DNA of 12,122 nucleotides from Verrucomicrobia bacterium 12-59-8 (lineage in GTDB: Bacteria > Verrucomicrobiota > Verrucomicrobiae > Verrucomicrobiales > Verrucomicrobiaceae): assembly GCA_002279765.1 (NCBI GenBank), contig NCCR01000168.1, positions 1 to 12,122 of the forward strand. Reading direction: 5' to 3'. The stretch's first letter is position 1, and every line of letters begins with the position of its first letter. A program made the position numbers and the translations under genes. Under the pieces are notes generated by a model that saw only the letters and a program-made list of their open reading frames with translations, was not told the origin of the DNA and ran no database searches. This document shows, one piece after another, positions 1 to 7,061 of this stretch.

Positions 1-143
1 GCCACGATCTCGCCGCTCAGGGCATGCAGATCCCGGTGCAGAAGTCCCAGCAGCCCGAAACCTGCCAGCAGTACCACTGCGCCCTTGGCCGCTTCGATCG
101 CGGCCACTACATCAAGACTTTTGCGCAAACCGGAGGAAGTCAT
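1..143 (-). CDS. DUF2127 family membrane protein, N-terminal part
   Basis: The first 47 codons of a minus-strand gene that runs off the left edge. It starts at an ATG (143-141) and reads MTSSGLRKSLDVVAAIEAAK, followed by a hydrophobic stretch rich in Val, Leu and Gly and then HRDLHALSGEIV. The pattern of a basic start, an 'EAxKG' motif (residues 17-21), one membrane helix with GLLGLLHRD and a short amphipathic segment is what I know of the DUF2127 family of small predicted inner-membrane proteins of unknown function. There is no clear ribosome binding site. It is the last visible gene of the minus-strand run, about 130 nt after the methyltransferase stop, so it may be co-transcribed. The family call is fairly firm, but no function can be given and only about a quarter of a typical protein is visible. 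Confidence 0.7.
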   Translation of the reverse strand, partial: MTSSGLRKSLDVVAAIEAAKGAVVLLAGFGLLGLLHRDLHALSGEIV

Positions 144-197
144 GGAGAAGCATGCGCGAAAGGCGGGGGGCGGCAACGGGAAAGCGGGTGGATCATT

Positions 198-269
198 TCA
201 CTCTTTCATCGTCTCGTCGGCCAGGGTGATGCATTTGAAACAGGGCTGGTGTCCTGGCATTTCGGACAT
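198..269 (-). CDS. possible 23-residue CxxC microprotein
   Basis: A very short ORF in the gap between the methyltransferase and the DUF2127 gene. Its ATG lies 4 nt after the methyltransferase stop codon, in a different frame, and it ends in TGA. The product would start MSEMPGHQPCFKC and finish ITLADETMKE. It holds a Cys-Phe-Lys-Cys pair of the kind that binds a metal or forms a disulfide, and it is otherwise hydrophilic. The tight spacing to the preceding stop would allow translational coupling. No Shine-Dalgarno sequence is evident, but that is true of most genes here. At this length chance is a real explanation, so it is listed only as a candidate. I recognise no family. Confidence 0.22.
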   Translation of the reverse strand: MSEMPGHQPCFKCITLADETMKE

Positions 270-273
270 CGGC

Positions 274-867
274 TCAGATCTTCTGCGCGATGATGAAGAG
301 ATGCTGCTCCGGGAACTGGTCATACTCCAGATGCCGACAGACACAGCCGCACTGGCTCAGCAGTTCGAGAGTCCTCGGGATTCCCAGCACGCTGTAATGC
401 ACTGGCGGCCCCATGGAAGAATCGGATTTCTCTTCAGGACCGTCCCGGCCACCCGTGGTGAAAATGAACACACCGCCCGGTGCTAGGCCCGCGCAGATTT
501 TTCGCAGCACGGGTTCCTGCGCTGCCATCGGCAGGTGCCAGATGCTGTCCCAGGCGGAAATAAAGTCATAGCTGCGCGGCAGCTCCCACACGCTGATGTC
601 CGCATGGTGAAATGTGAACTCCGGACGGTTCTGCCGCGCCAGGGCGACCATCCGCTCCGACACATCGAGCCCCTCCGCAGCGAATCCATGCTTGCGCAGC
701 AGATCCAAAAACCTTGCACTGCTGCCGCAGCCAATATCCAGCGCATGACCGCTCGACGCGAACCTCAGCGCCCGCTCAAACGGCGCAATCCCGTTCATTT
801 GAATGTGCGGCTCCTGCCACACATGAGCTATCTCGTCGTAGCTGCGTGCCAGTTCGCTGGGAGTCAT
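274..867 (-). CDS. class I SAM-dependent methyltransferase
   Basis: A 197-residue single-domain protein with the Rossmann-fold methyltransferase signature. Motif I is ALDIGCGSSARF (residues 42-53), which binds the SAM glycine loop. An acidic strand-2 end (EGLDVS, 65-70) should contact the ribose. HADIS (88-92) corresponds to the adenine contact. The YDFISAWDSIWHLP stretch (100-113) is the motif IV/post-IV region, and GGVFIFTTGG (131-140) is strand 5. The length is usual for small Methyltransf_11/25-type enzymes. The substrate cannot be read from the sequence. The ATG overlaps the stop of the upstream membrane-protein gene by four bases (ATGA), which argues for translational coupling and supports this start. 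The partner membrane protein may be functionally linked, but that is inference. Confidence 0.85.
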   Translation of the reverse strand: MTPSELARSYDEIAHVWQEPHIQMNGIAPFERALRFASSGHALDIGCGSSARFLDLLRKHGFAAEGLDVSERMVALARQNRPEFTFHHADISVWELPRSYDFISAWDSIWHLPMAAQEPVLRKICAGLAPGGVFIFTTGGRDGPEEKSDSSMGPPVHYSVLGIPRTLELLSQCGCVCRHLEYDQFPEQHLFIIAQKI

Positions 868-1340
868 GGGGAAGGATTTGTCGTGTCAGGAGGCAAGTGT
901 CTTTGTGCCCAGAACGCGAGTGGTGGTGCCCAAAGTGGGAATAAAATCACGAATTGCGCCATCAGGCTGCCGTTGGCGATACCCGTGGCAGCCGCGATAC
1001 TCATTCCCATGTCTGGATCTGGAACAAGCCACAGCATGGCAATGAGGAAGAAATAGATGACTTCGAAGATGAGCAGCCTTGTGAAAGCTCGCACATGGAC
1101 GGTTCGACCACGCAGGAACTGAATGCCGAAGAAAATTAGCAGAAGGTAGCAGATGACGCAAACAGCGCTCATGACATAAAAGGCCAGCTCAAAGTAAGGC
1201 TCCTCATGCGGCTCTCCTCTCGCTTGGAGTTTGCCCGAAAACGCCAGCTCCAAAGTATAAGCGTTGTACCAAAGTCCAAAGACAGCGCAAAGGATCGCAA
1301 TGGCACCGATGCCTGGAAGGACGATTTTGATTCGGTTCAT
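864..1340 (-). CDS. small four-helix integral membrane protein
   Basis: A 158-residue hydrophobic protein. Predicted membrane segments by eye are residues about 6-26, 52-76, 86-106 and 115-145. A charged loop (residues 36-50, GKLQARGEPHEEP) lies between helices 1 and 2, and the C-tail is proline-rich and polar. I recognise no family and no catalytic motif. It starts at an ATG 30 nt after the apbE stop and its TGA overlaps the next ATG, so it is translated as part of the same run. No Shine-Dalgarno sequence is visible. Similar small membrane proteins of unknown function are common, and a role in this operon cannot be inferred. Confidence 0.75.
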   Translation of the reverse strand: MNRIKIVLPGIGAIAILCAVFGLWYNAYTLELAFSGKLQARGEPHEEPYFELAFYVMSAVCVICYLLLIFFGIQFLRGRTVHVRAFTRLLIFEVIYFFLIAMLWLVPDPDMGMSIAAATGIANGSLMAQFVILFPLWAPPLAFWAQRHLPPDTTNPSP

Positions 1341-1370
1341 AAGCTGTTGGTTTCAAATGATGTGGCGAGG

Positions 1371-2357
1371 TCACTCTGGAAACCGCGTCGTCACTCCCTT
1401 CACCTGCGCCGCCGCTTTCTCACCTCGCTTTCTCCCCAGCACACACATCGCCGTAGCCAGGGCGTCACTGGTGGTGCAGTCCGGGGCGATGACGGAACAA
1501 GCGATGCGTTCCGTGAGGCCGAGACCGGTCAGCGGTGAGACGATGTGGGAGTAGCGGGTGCCGTCGATTTCGGTGAACTGGTAGAGATCCCCGGAGGTGG
1601 AGACGGCGCAGTTGTGCAGACGCACGGCGACGAGGTCTTCTTCCGGCGAGGCGTGGGTGAACTGGCGGAGCTTGATGTCCCAGGCATCGGCTCCGGGTGG
1701 GGGATCGCCGATGGCAATGTCTCCCCCTGCCATGACGAGGGCGCGGGGGTGGCCGTGCTCGCGCAGCACACGCAGGCCGGCATCGGCGGCGTAGCCTTTG
1801 GCGATGCCGCCGAGGTCGAGCAGCATGCCAGGCTTCAGCAGCGTGATGGTGTGTGTTTGTTCATCGAGTTGCACGGCGCGCCAGTCGGTGGCGGTTAGTG
1901 CCAGTTGCAGGCGGTCGGCGGGCGGCAGTTTGTGGGTGCGTTTGGTGCGCCGCCAGAGGTGGGAGAGATTGCCGCAGGTGATGTCGAACGCACCCTCGGT
2001 CAGGCGCGATAGTTCGAGGGCGCGTGAGATGATGCTGAAGAGATCGGCGCTGGCTTTGAAAGGCTTGTTGGGGCCGGTATTGCAGAGCTGCATGAGCTCG
2101 CTGTTGGGCTCGTAGTCGGAGCAGACGGCGTTGAGGTCGGCGATGCGCTTGAAGGCCGCCTCTGCCGCCTTCTCCGCCTGCACCCGGCTCTCAGCATGCA
2201 GGGAGATGCGGAAGGTTGTGGCCATCAGTGGCGCGGAGAAATCGAAACGCTCCAAGGCCTGTACGGGAAGGGCGCAGAGGAGCAGGAAGAAGGAGGCAGC
2301 GGAACGCACGGCGGGAGGCGGAAAGGGTTCATGCGCCGAGCGATGGCTCAGAACCAA
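1371..2357 (-). CDS. apbE: ApbE-type FAD:protein FMN transferase, exported
   Basis: A 328-residue protein of the ApbE/Ftp family, which attaches FMN from FAD to a threonine of partner proteins (for example Na+-NQR or RnfG subunits and extracellular flavoproteins) outside the cytoplasmic membrane. Motifs in order are MATTFRI (45-51), GAFDIT (122-127), LDLGGIAKGYAAD (180-192), GGDI (211-214), STSGD (253-257), a HIVSPLTG loop (271-278; the family usually has an 'HI-DP' form) and TTSDALATA (295-303), which holds the metal-binding Asp/Thr pair. A hydrophobic stretch (about residues 21-35) ending in VQA is a Sec signal peptide with no good lipobox. The TTG start at 2357 has a GGGGGA tract 9 nt upstream and lies 20 nt after the roadblock stop. 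An in-frame GTG at 2309 would give a more compact signal peptide (MRSAASFFLLL) and is a real alternative. No obvious flavinylation target is encoded nearby. Confidence 0.9.
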   Translation of the reverse strand: MVLSHRSAHEPFPPPAVRSAASFFLLLCALPVQALERFDFSAPLMATTFRISLHAESRVQAEKAAEAAFKRIADLNAVCSDYEPNSELMQLCNTGPNKPFKASADLFSIISRALELSRLTEGAFDITCGNLSHLWRRTKRTHKLPPADRLQLALTATDWRAVQLDEQTHTITLLKPGMLLDLGGIAKGYAADAGLRVLREHGHPRALVMAGGDIAIGDPPPGADAWDIKLRQFTHASPEEDLVAVRLHNCAVSTSGDLYQFTEIDGTRYSHIVSPLTGLGLTERIACSVIAPDCTTSDALATAMCVLGRKRGEKAAAQVKGVTTRFPE

Positions 2358-2377
2358 GGGGCAAAATCCCCCGTTCT

Positions 2378-2776
2378 TTACCAGGCTGGCTCCGCGTGCA
2401 GCGCGGCCAAGAGATCGAGGGCAGGCGCTGAAACGGGGCGGACGCGGGTCGTGATGGGCTTGGCCAGTCCTTCACAGGCCGTGCGGATGGCGGGGATGAC
2501 GGCGGTGTTTTGGCAGCGGACGAGCAGCACGCGGCGCTGCGGCAGACCGTGGAGGTAAATGACACCGCCGTCGTGCTGCTGGACGATTTCCAAACAGTCG
2601 CCGCTGCCGGAGCGGCGGCCCAGCTCGGAGGCTGCGGAGAGCGTGGCATGCGCCAGCACGAGGATGGCGGCGGTTGGCGGCTCCGCATCGCCAGCACAAT
2701 CGAGCAATCGTCCGGCATCATCGGCGACGGCGACCTGAATCACTTCGGGAATGGAGGCAAGGGCGGTGAGTTCCAT
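2378..2776 (-). CDS. Roadblock/LC7 domain protein (MglB-like)
   Basis: A 132-residue protein that is almost entirely one Roadblock/LC7-type domain. It has an N-terminal helix (ELTALASIPEVIQ), a beta hairpin (VAVADDAGRLL, 15-25), a central helix (about 36-53) and then EIVQQHDGGVIYLHGLPQRRVLLV (63-86) as the second sheet half, followed by a helix (about 91-105). Roadblock proteins dimerise and serve as activators or partners of MglA-type small GTPases. The gene sits directly after such a GTPase, 20 nt downstream of its stop, which supports a GTPase-regulator role. I chose the ATG at 2776. A GTG four codons earlier (2788), only 8 nt after the GTPase stop, is possible. It is shorter than Myxococcus MglB and has no long C-terminal tail. 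The fold call is from the pattern and the neighbour rather than from invariant residues. Confidence 0.78.
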   Translation of the reverse strand: MELTALASIPEVIQVAVADDAGRLLDCAGDAEPPTAAILVLAHATLSAASELGRRSGSGDCLEIVQQHDGGVIYLHGLPQRRVLLVRCQNTAVIPAIRTACEGLAKPITTRVRPVSAPALDLLAALHAEPAW

Positions 2777-2796
2777 GGTAAAAATCACAGGTGGGT

Positions 2797-3450
2797 TTAC
2801 GCGGCGAGAGCGTGGGTGGGCAGCTCGTTTGGCGTGGCGGAAGTACTGTCCGCAGGCGCGGTGCGGAGGCGAAACTGATGCAGCACGGCCTGGGAGATGG
2901 CGTTGAGCGTGGCCAGCACATTGCGGCCGCTGCGCGCGTCAGCCTCGAAACTCAGGAAAGGCGTGGGCCGGTTGTTGAAGAGGTATTCCAGGTACTCGAC
3001 CGGCGCGGCATTGGGCAGGTCGCGCTTGTTGTATTGAATGACGATGGGCAGGCGTTCGAGCGAGCTGCCGTTCATGCGCAGGTTGGCTTCCAGACTTTGC
3101 AGGGACTGCAGGTTGTCGCGCTGGCGGTCCATTTGGGAGTCAGCCACAAAGACCACGCCATCCGCCTGCCGCAGCACGAGTTGCAGCGTGGCGTTGTAGG
3201 TGATCTGGCCAGGGACGGTGTAGAGGTGAAAGGTGGTCTTGTACCCAGGCAGAGCATCCGCCTCTACGGCGAGGAAGTCGAAGAACAACGTGCGATCCTG
3301 CGCGGTCGAGAGCGAGACAAGGTCGCTGCAGCCATTGGGGTCCAGCTTGGCGTGGATCTGCTGGAGATTGGACGTCTTCCCGCTCAGCGGAGTGCCGCAA
3401 TAGACGATCTTGAAGCTGACGGTGTGGTCGTCGTGATTGATGCTGGGCAT
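2797..3450 (-). CDS. mglA: MglA-type Ras-like small GTPase
   Basis: A 217-residue small GTPase very close in pattern to MglA, the bacterial Ras-like switch that sets cell polarity and directs motility systems in Myxococcus. The P-loop is GTPLSGKTS (19-27), switch I carries DRTLFFDFL (52-60), and the G3 region is HLYTVPGQ (75-82), with Thr in place of the usual Asp, as is normal for MglA. The core continues with DGVVFVADSQ (97-106), the G4 motif is NKRD (141-144), and a G5-like EADARSG spans 169-175. The last 20 or so residues form a polar extension beyond the usual length of about 195 residues. It starts at an ATG 57 nt after the large repeat protein, without a Shine-Dalgarno sequence, and is followed 20 nt later by a roadblock partner. 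All nucleotide-binding motifs are intact, so it should be an active GTPase. The process it controls here is unknown. Confidence 0.92.
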   Translation of the reverse strand: MPSINHDDHTVSFKIVYCGTPLSGKTSNLQQIHAKLDPNGCSDLVSLSTAQDRTLFFDFLAVEADALPGYKTTFHLYTVPGQITYNATLQLVLRQADGVVFVADSQMDRQRDNLQSLQSLEANLRMNGSSLERLPIVIQYNKRDLPNAAPVEYLEYLFNNRPTPFLSFEADARSGRNVLATLNAISQAVLHQFRLRTAPADSTSATPNELPTHALAA

Positions 3451-3506
3451 GGCAGGGAGGGATGAAGGATAATGGCATGCTGCAGCACATGATGGTGCGC
3501 CGGATT

Positions 3507-6446
3507 TTAATCAAGCATGCGGGCGAGTTCGCGGGCGATGAGAGTGATCTTGTCACGCATGCCGGTGGACGGTTCGTCATCGTGCAGCACGCCGATGATG
3601 GAATCTCCAGGGAAGCAGAAGGTCAGCAGACGGCCGCCAGCGTTGAGGGTGAAAGTTTCCGCGCCTTCAATGCCAATGAGCGGAGCCAGACCGCGCAACT
3701 GGCGGGCGATGTCAGGGGCCTGACGCTGAAATTCCAGGGCATCAGCCTTCGATGAATCCGCGTGGCTGAGCACATGGGATCCATGCAGGCAGACGCAGGC
3801 GCTCAGGCCCTGCTGCAAGGCCAGCAGTTCGACGACGCGTGGTGCAGTCAGCTTCTCCTCGGTGCCCAGCAGCGCGCGCAGCAGGAGCTGATCCGTCTGC
3901 GTATCGAGCGGGGCAAGACCGAGGAAGGAATGCTTCACCGCAGCCATTTTAGCTTGAGCCGCAGCAGGCACGGGGGCGGGCTTGTATTCTGGTTTGATCT
4001 GGGGCGTTGCCGGCTCGGCAAACAGCGGCTTGCTCGCAGGCTGGGTGCTGAACAATCCGCGCGCGGCAGGTTGCGGCGCGGGTGCCGCTGGCTGGCTGAA
4101 GGATGGGATTTCCTCCAGAGCCGGTGCAAAGGATGGCGTGGGCTGAAACAGCGCGGGTGCCGACGCGGCAAACAAGCTGGTGGTAGCAGGCTTGATCTCA
4201 GATGCGGCAAACAGTCTCGCGGCAGGCATGCTTTCCGGTGCAGGGGCAAAAGCCGTGGCTGCAGGCTGCTGCGGAGCAGGAGCCTGCCCAAGCAACTGCG
4301 CGCTGCTGAAGCCGGATTCCGCAGGTGTCTTGGCCGACAAGGGGCCGGTGGAGGACGAGGCAAAGGGATCGAAGGATTTGGCGGCTCCGGCGGGAGTTGA
4401 GCCTGGCTGTGCGCCTGCGAGTGAAGGCATGGAGCCGAAGGCTTGAAACGCTCCTGCGAGCGGCTGCTGCAGCGGTGCTGATGGCGGCGATGAAGGGGCG
4501 GCGCTCTGCTGGGCGGAGCCAAAGGGCGATGATGCCACTGGCGACGGTTGCAGCATGGATGGCTCGGCGGGCGCTGGTGGAGCGAAGGCAAACTGCGACG
4601 GGCCGCTGGAGGGCTGAGCAGAGCCCAGAGCCGGCAGCGGCGCTGGAGGTATAAATGCAAACGGCATAGGCCCATTGGAGGGCGGAGCAGCACCGAAAGG
4701 CGGCGGCGAGGCGGCCGGAGCCGCTGCGGGCTGGCTCTGTGCAAAGGGATTCAAGGACGCTCCCGAGTGCTGCGCCGTCTCAGGGCCTGGAGCGGCAGGT
4801 ATCGTGAACATGGGCTGTGCATTGAACGTGGCCGGCTGCGCAGCCGGGCGGGGGGCGGCTACAGCGGGTGCCGCCGGTGCGTTCGAGAGCGCATGAAACA
4901 CCTCGTTCTGTGGCAGCTTGATCTTGAAATCACGCTTTGCGTTGTTGAGCGTGTTGCGGAATCCGAGATCGGAAATGCCATCAATCAGCATGCCGAGTTC
5001 CACAACGATATTGCCGGAGGAAATCTGCTCCTGCAAGGTGCTGGCCTGCACACTGGTGCTGATCCATGCTGGTAGGGTGGTCGGATTGAAGCCCAGCTCT
5101 TCCACGCTGTAACCGCTTAACACCGTTGCGAACCCCAGCTTGACCATGCCAGATGCAGCGGCGGCATTTCCGGGGGCGGCAGCAGGGGCTGGCGCTGGGG
5201 ATTGAGCTGCCCAAGCCTCCGGGGTGGGGGATTGCGCCTGCGGCGCGGCCTCTTTCATGGCTGCGACGAAGGGGGAGCCAAATGGCAGCGACGGGGAGGT
5301 TGCCATGTCCGATGGCGTGGACGCTCTTTGCTGCGCCTGCGGAGTGAACAAATTGGAGATGGAGACCTGAGGCGGCAGTGTCGTTGCAGGCCTTTGTTCC
5401 GCTGCTGCGGGCTGGGATGCCATGCCGAAAGGAGATCCATTCGGACTGCCTCCCAATGAACTGCCTCCCAATGAGAAAGGCGATGCCGCCGGTGCTGAGC
5501 CCCCAGCCTCTGCAGGCGGCTGGGAGGAAACCCCGAAGGGTGATCCGTTGCTGGCTGGGCCGAATGAAAACGGCGATCCAGCCGCTGGCGCAGGTGCCTG
5601 CTGCGGTGCAGGTTGAGCCAGCGAGAACGGACTGGCCGGAGCCGCGCTTTCCGCCTTCGGCATGGGGGGCGCAAATCCTGGAGCTGCAAACTGTCTGAGC
5701 TGGAATGGCTGAGGCGGTGGCGTAGCTGGCTCTGTGGCTGGCGGTATCATCTGGAACGGCGAACCTGCCGGCGAATGCGGAGTAGGTGTCGGCTGAGCCA
5801 GCGAAAACGGTGCTGCTGCGGCTGGCTGAGCCAGCGAAAATGGCGAGTGGGATGCTGCCATAGCAGGTGCGGACGTGCCGGAGCCGCCTTCACGTGCCTG
5901 AGCGATCAGGCCTGGCAGCTTTGTCGCTGGCAGCGCCACAAGTCGCGGATCCTGCGGTGAAATGGGCACCTGGAACAACGCCGGACACACCCGGTAAAGC
6001 TCAAACACCGGCAGGGCCGCCTGGCCGCTGCGCAGGGCGTTTTCCAGCAGGGCAGGGGGCAGGGACAGCGGCTGCTCCGCAGGCAGCGCCCCCATGCGCA
6101 CGACCTCGGGGGGCAGTTGATAGATCACATCTCCGACTGTAAGCGGTGCATTGGTGGGCGTGGCTCCGGCGATGCTGAACGGTGACATTCCTGCAGATGA
6201 ATTGATCGGCGGCGCCGCCACGGGCTCATTCCCAGCCGTTCGGAAAAGTGGACTGCCCCCGATCTGAAAGGGAGAGGCACTGGCCGAAAACTGGTGAGGG
6301 GGAGACGCTTGCATTGATGGGAGACTGTGTGTTGCTGTGCCTGCCACTCTCGGTGGATGTGCTCCCGCGAAGTATTGCTGTGCGTCCTGCCCCGGTTCAT
6401 TAGAACCGGCTCCACGCTGGAACAAACTTCGGAACGAAAAACTCAT
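3507..6446 (-). CDS. large Pro/Ala-rich SPF/FG-repeat protein with C-terminal roadblock-like domain
   Basis: A 979-residue protein, mostly low-complexity and rich in Pro, Ala, Ser, Gln and Phe, and thus probably disordered. About a dozen Ser-Pro-Phe motifs and seven Phe-Gly dipeptides are spread along it, including three near-identical SPFSLAQPA units (201-209, 212-220, 272-280). Two short ordered segments stand out. Residues 101-183 hold GDVIYQLPPEVVRMG, then LRSGQAALPVFEL, then LPATKLPGLI. Residues 434-520 hold KLGFATVLSGYSVEELGF, then ISSGNIVVELGML, then LPQNEVFHAL. They resemble each other weakly. The last 140 residues (about 840-979) read as a Roadblock/LC7-type alpha/beta domain: helix, strands ACVCLHGSHVLSH, a helix, strands ETFTLNAGGRLLTFCF and SIIGVLHDD, and a final helix. 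No signal peptide or membrane helix is visible, so it should be cytoplasmic. It heads the operon, just ahead of the GTPase. A GTPase effector or scaffold role is inference. Confidence 0.85.
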   Translation of the reverse strand: MSFSFRSLFQRGAGSNEPGQDAQQYFAGAHPPRVAGTATHSLPSMQASPPHQFSASASPFQIGGSPLFRTAGNEPVAAPPINSSAGMSPFSIAGATPTNAPLTVGDVIYQLPPEVVRMGALPAEQPLSLPPALLENALRSGQAALPVFELYRVCPALFQVPISPQDPRLVALPATKLPGLIAQAREGGSGTSAPAMAASHSPFSLAQPAAAAPFSLAQPTPTPHSPAGSPFQMIPPATEPATPPPQPFQLRQFAAPGFAPPMPKAESAAPASPFSLAQPAPQQAPAPAAGSPFSFGPASNGSPFGVSSQPPAEAGGSAPAASPFSLGGSSLGGSPNGSPFGMASQPAAAEQRPATTLPPQVSISNLFTPQAQQRASTPSDMATSPSLPFGSPFVAAMKEAAPQAQSPTPEAWAAQSPAPAPAAAPGNAAAASGMVKLGFATVLSGYSVEELGFNPTTLPAWISTSVQASTLQEQISSGNIVVELGMLIDGISDLGFRNTLNNAKRDFKIKLPQNEVFHALSNAPAAPAVAAPRPAAQPATFNAQPMFTIPAAPGPETAQHSGASLNPFAQSQPAAAPAASPPPFGAAPPSNGPMPFAFIPPAPLPALGSAQPSSGPSQFAFAPPAPAEPSMLQPSPVASSPFGSAQQSAAPSSPPSAPLQQPLAGAFQAFGSMPSLAGAQPGSTPAGAAKSFDPFASSSTGPLSAKTPAESGFSSAQLLGQAPAPQQPAATAFAPAPESMPAARLFAASEIKPATTSLFAASAPALFQPTPSFAPALEEIPSFSQPAAPAPQPAARGLFSTQPASKPLFAEPATPQIKPEYKPAPVPAAAQAKMAAVKHSFLGLAPLDTQTDQLLLRALLGTEEKLTAPRVVELLALQQGLSACVCLHGSHVLSHADSSKADALEFQRQAPDIARQLRGLAPLIGIEGAETFTLNAGGRLLTFCFPGDSIIGVLHDDEPSTGMRDKITLIARELARMLD
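5415..5846 (-). repeat. SPF/FG-repeat block inside the large protein gene
   Basis: This stretch encodes residues 201-344 of the large protein and holds its densest repeats: SPFSLAQPA three times with one-residue changes, then GSPFGVSSQP, ASPFSLGGSS and GSPFGMASQP. The repeats are visible in the DNA too; on the plus strand the block ggctgagccagcgaaaa recurs near 5790 and 5824 and, slightly altered, near 5612. Recent unit duplication is the likely origin, and length variation between strains would be expected. Confidence 0.7.
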
Positions 6447-6503
6447 CGGAGGATGAAGCGGCCCGACTTAACAAAGTAGCAAGCCTGTGTGAAAAATCTA
6501 GTT

Positions 6504-6509
6504 ATTATA
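6504..6509 (-). promoter_or_regulatory. candidate -10 element for the minus-strand operon
   Basis: A perfect TATAAT on the minus strand, in context TTTATAATAACTAG, inside the AT-rich tract. It would start transcription near 6497 and give a leader of about 50 nt ahead of the large protein's ATG (6446). No good -35 hexamer is found 16-18 nt upstream; the nearest TTAACG is 20 nt away. It therefore stands on the -10 sequence and position alone. Confidence 0.4.
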
Positions 6510-6893
6510 AACAAATACCTCACCATTTGCGTTAATTAAGCGATCTTAAATATTGTTGTCCATAGTTCAAGGTTTTTTACTTGGTTTCGCTCAACTGAAT
6601 CTTTCTTCAGCACGCTTGGGGCCATCTTGGGTTCGCATTCGCCATTTCAGGGTGCTCCTGGCAGCTCATCCCATCCCGCTTTTATTGATTCGCTGTCCTC
6701 ACACATGGGGCTCTCCCTGAGGTCGTCTGTTTCGATTCGCTCGGCTCTCAGTTGGCCATTCGCAGCGTGGCCTATCCGTTCCCCTTGCGCACCAAGAACA
6801 AGCAGGGCGTTTTGTTTGCGTGATTGTCCCGGCTTCGTGTCATGCGGATCAAGGCTGCCGCAAAATGAATTTCAAAACTTCATGATTTTTCTC

Positions 6894-6923
6894 TTGCGCA
6901 ATTTCACAATGAAAGCACTATCT
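6894..6923 (+). promoter_or_regulatory. weak candidate promoter for tRNA-Glu
   Basis: TTGCGC (6894-6899) and CTATCT (6918-6923) are 18 nt apart and would start transcription some 17 nt before the tRNA. Both hexamers are partial matches to the housekeeping consensus, so this is only a suggestion based on position. Confidence 0.25.
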
Positions 6924-6946
6924 CCGCCCGCTCAACCCGAGCGCAA

Positions 6947-7021
6947 GACCCCTTCGTCTAGCGGTTAGGACACATCCCTTTCACGGATGCGACACGAGTT
7001 CGATTCTCGTAGGGGTCGCCA
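6947..7021 (+). tRNA. tRNA-Glu (anticodon UUC), CCA encoded
   Basis: A complete cloverleaf. The acceptor strands GACCCCT (6947-6953) and AGGGGTC (7011-7017) pair fully, followed by discriminator G and an encoded CCA (7019-7021). The anticodon stem CATCC/GGATG (6973-6977/6985-6989) encloses the loop CTTTCAC with anticodon TTC at 6980-6982, which reads GAA/GAG codons. The T arm carries ACGAG-TTCGATT-CTCGT. It closely resembles bacterial tRNA-Glu, so it should be functional. It lies exactly at the border between the housekeeping-like minus-strand operon and the glycan cluster, a common place for integration. Confidence 0.97.
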
Positions 7022-7037
7022 CTCTCCTCAGGAGAGT
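7021..7037 (+). terminator. hairpin directly after tRNA-Glu
   Basis: Arms ACTCTC and GAGAGT enclose the loop CTCAG, starting at the last base of the tRNA CCA. There is no following T-run, so this is not a classic intrinsic terminator. It may help 3' processing of the tRNA or act as a weak stop. Confidence 0.3.
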
Positions 7038-7061
7038 AACGACCAGGGTATGTGAGGTCAC

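Larger units (their letters stand above)
6447..6946. other. gene-free interval with the operon upstream region
   Basis: Five hundred bases between the large minus-strand gene and tRNA-Glu. The part nearest the large gene (about 6470-6600) is clearly AT-rich, unlike the rest of the window, and should hold the promoter of the minus-strand operon. From about 6600 to 6946 I see no supported gene. The one long plus-strand ORF there runs into the tRNA and has no recognisable domain. No terminator, repeat or structured RNA was recognised. Confidence 0.6.

Noticed and set aside
2797..3450. Possible loss of GTPase function because the G3 Asp is absent (TVPGQ).
   Set aside because: A Thr in this place is normal for MglA-type GTPases, so it is a family trait and not a defect.
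3762..5960. Several long plus-strand ORFs (3762-4400, 4548-5075, 5613-5960) opposite the large repeat protein.
   Set aside because: They are Arg/Gly/Cys-rich shadows of the Ala/Pro/Ser codons on the other strand; only the minus frame gives ordered domains and a roadblock-like end.
6627..6968. 113-codon plus-strand ORF in the gene-free interval.
   Set aside because: It runs into the tRNA, has no recognisable domain, and its composition is Ser/Arg/Pro-rich as expected from non-coding GC-rich DNA.
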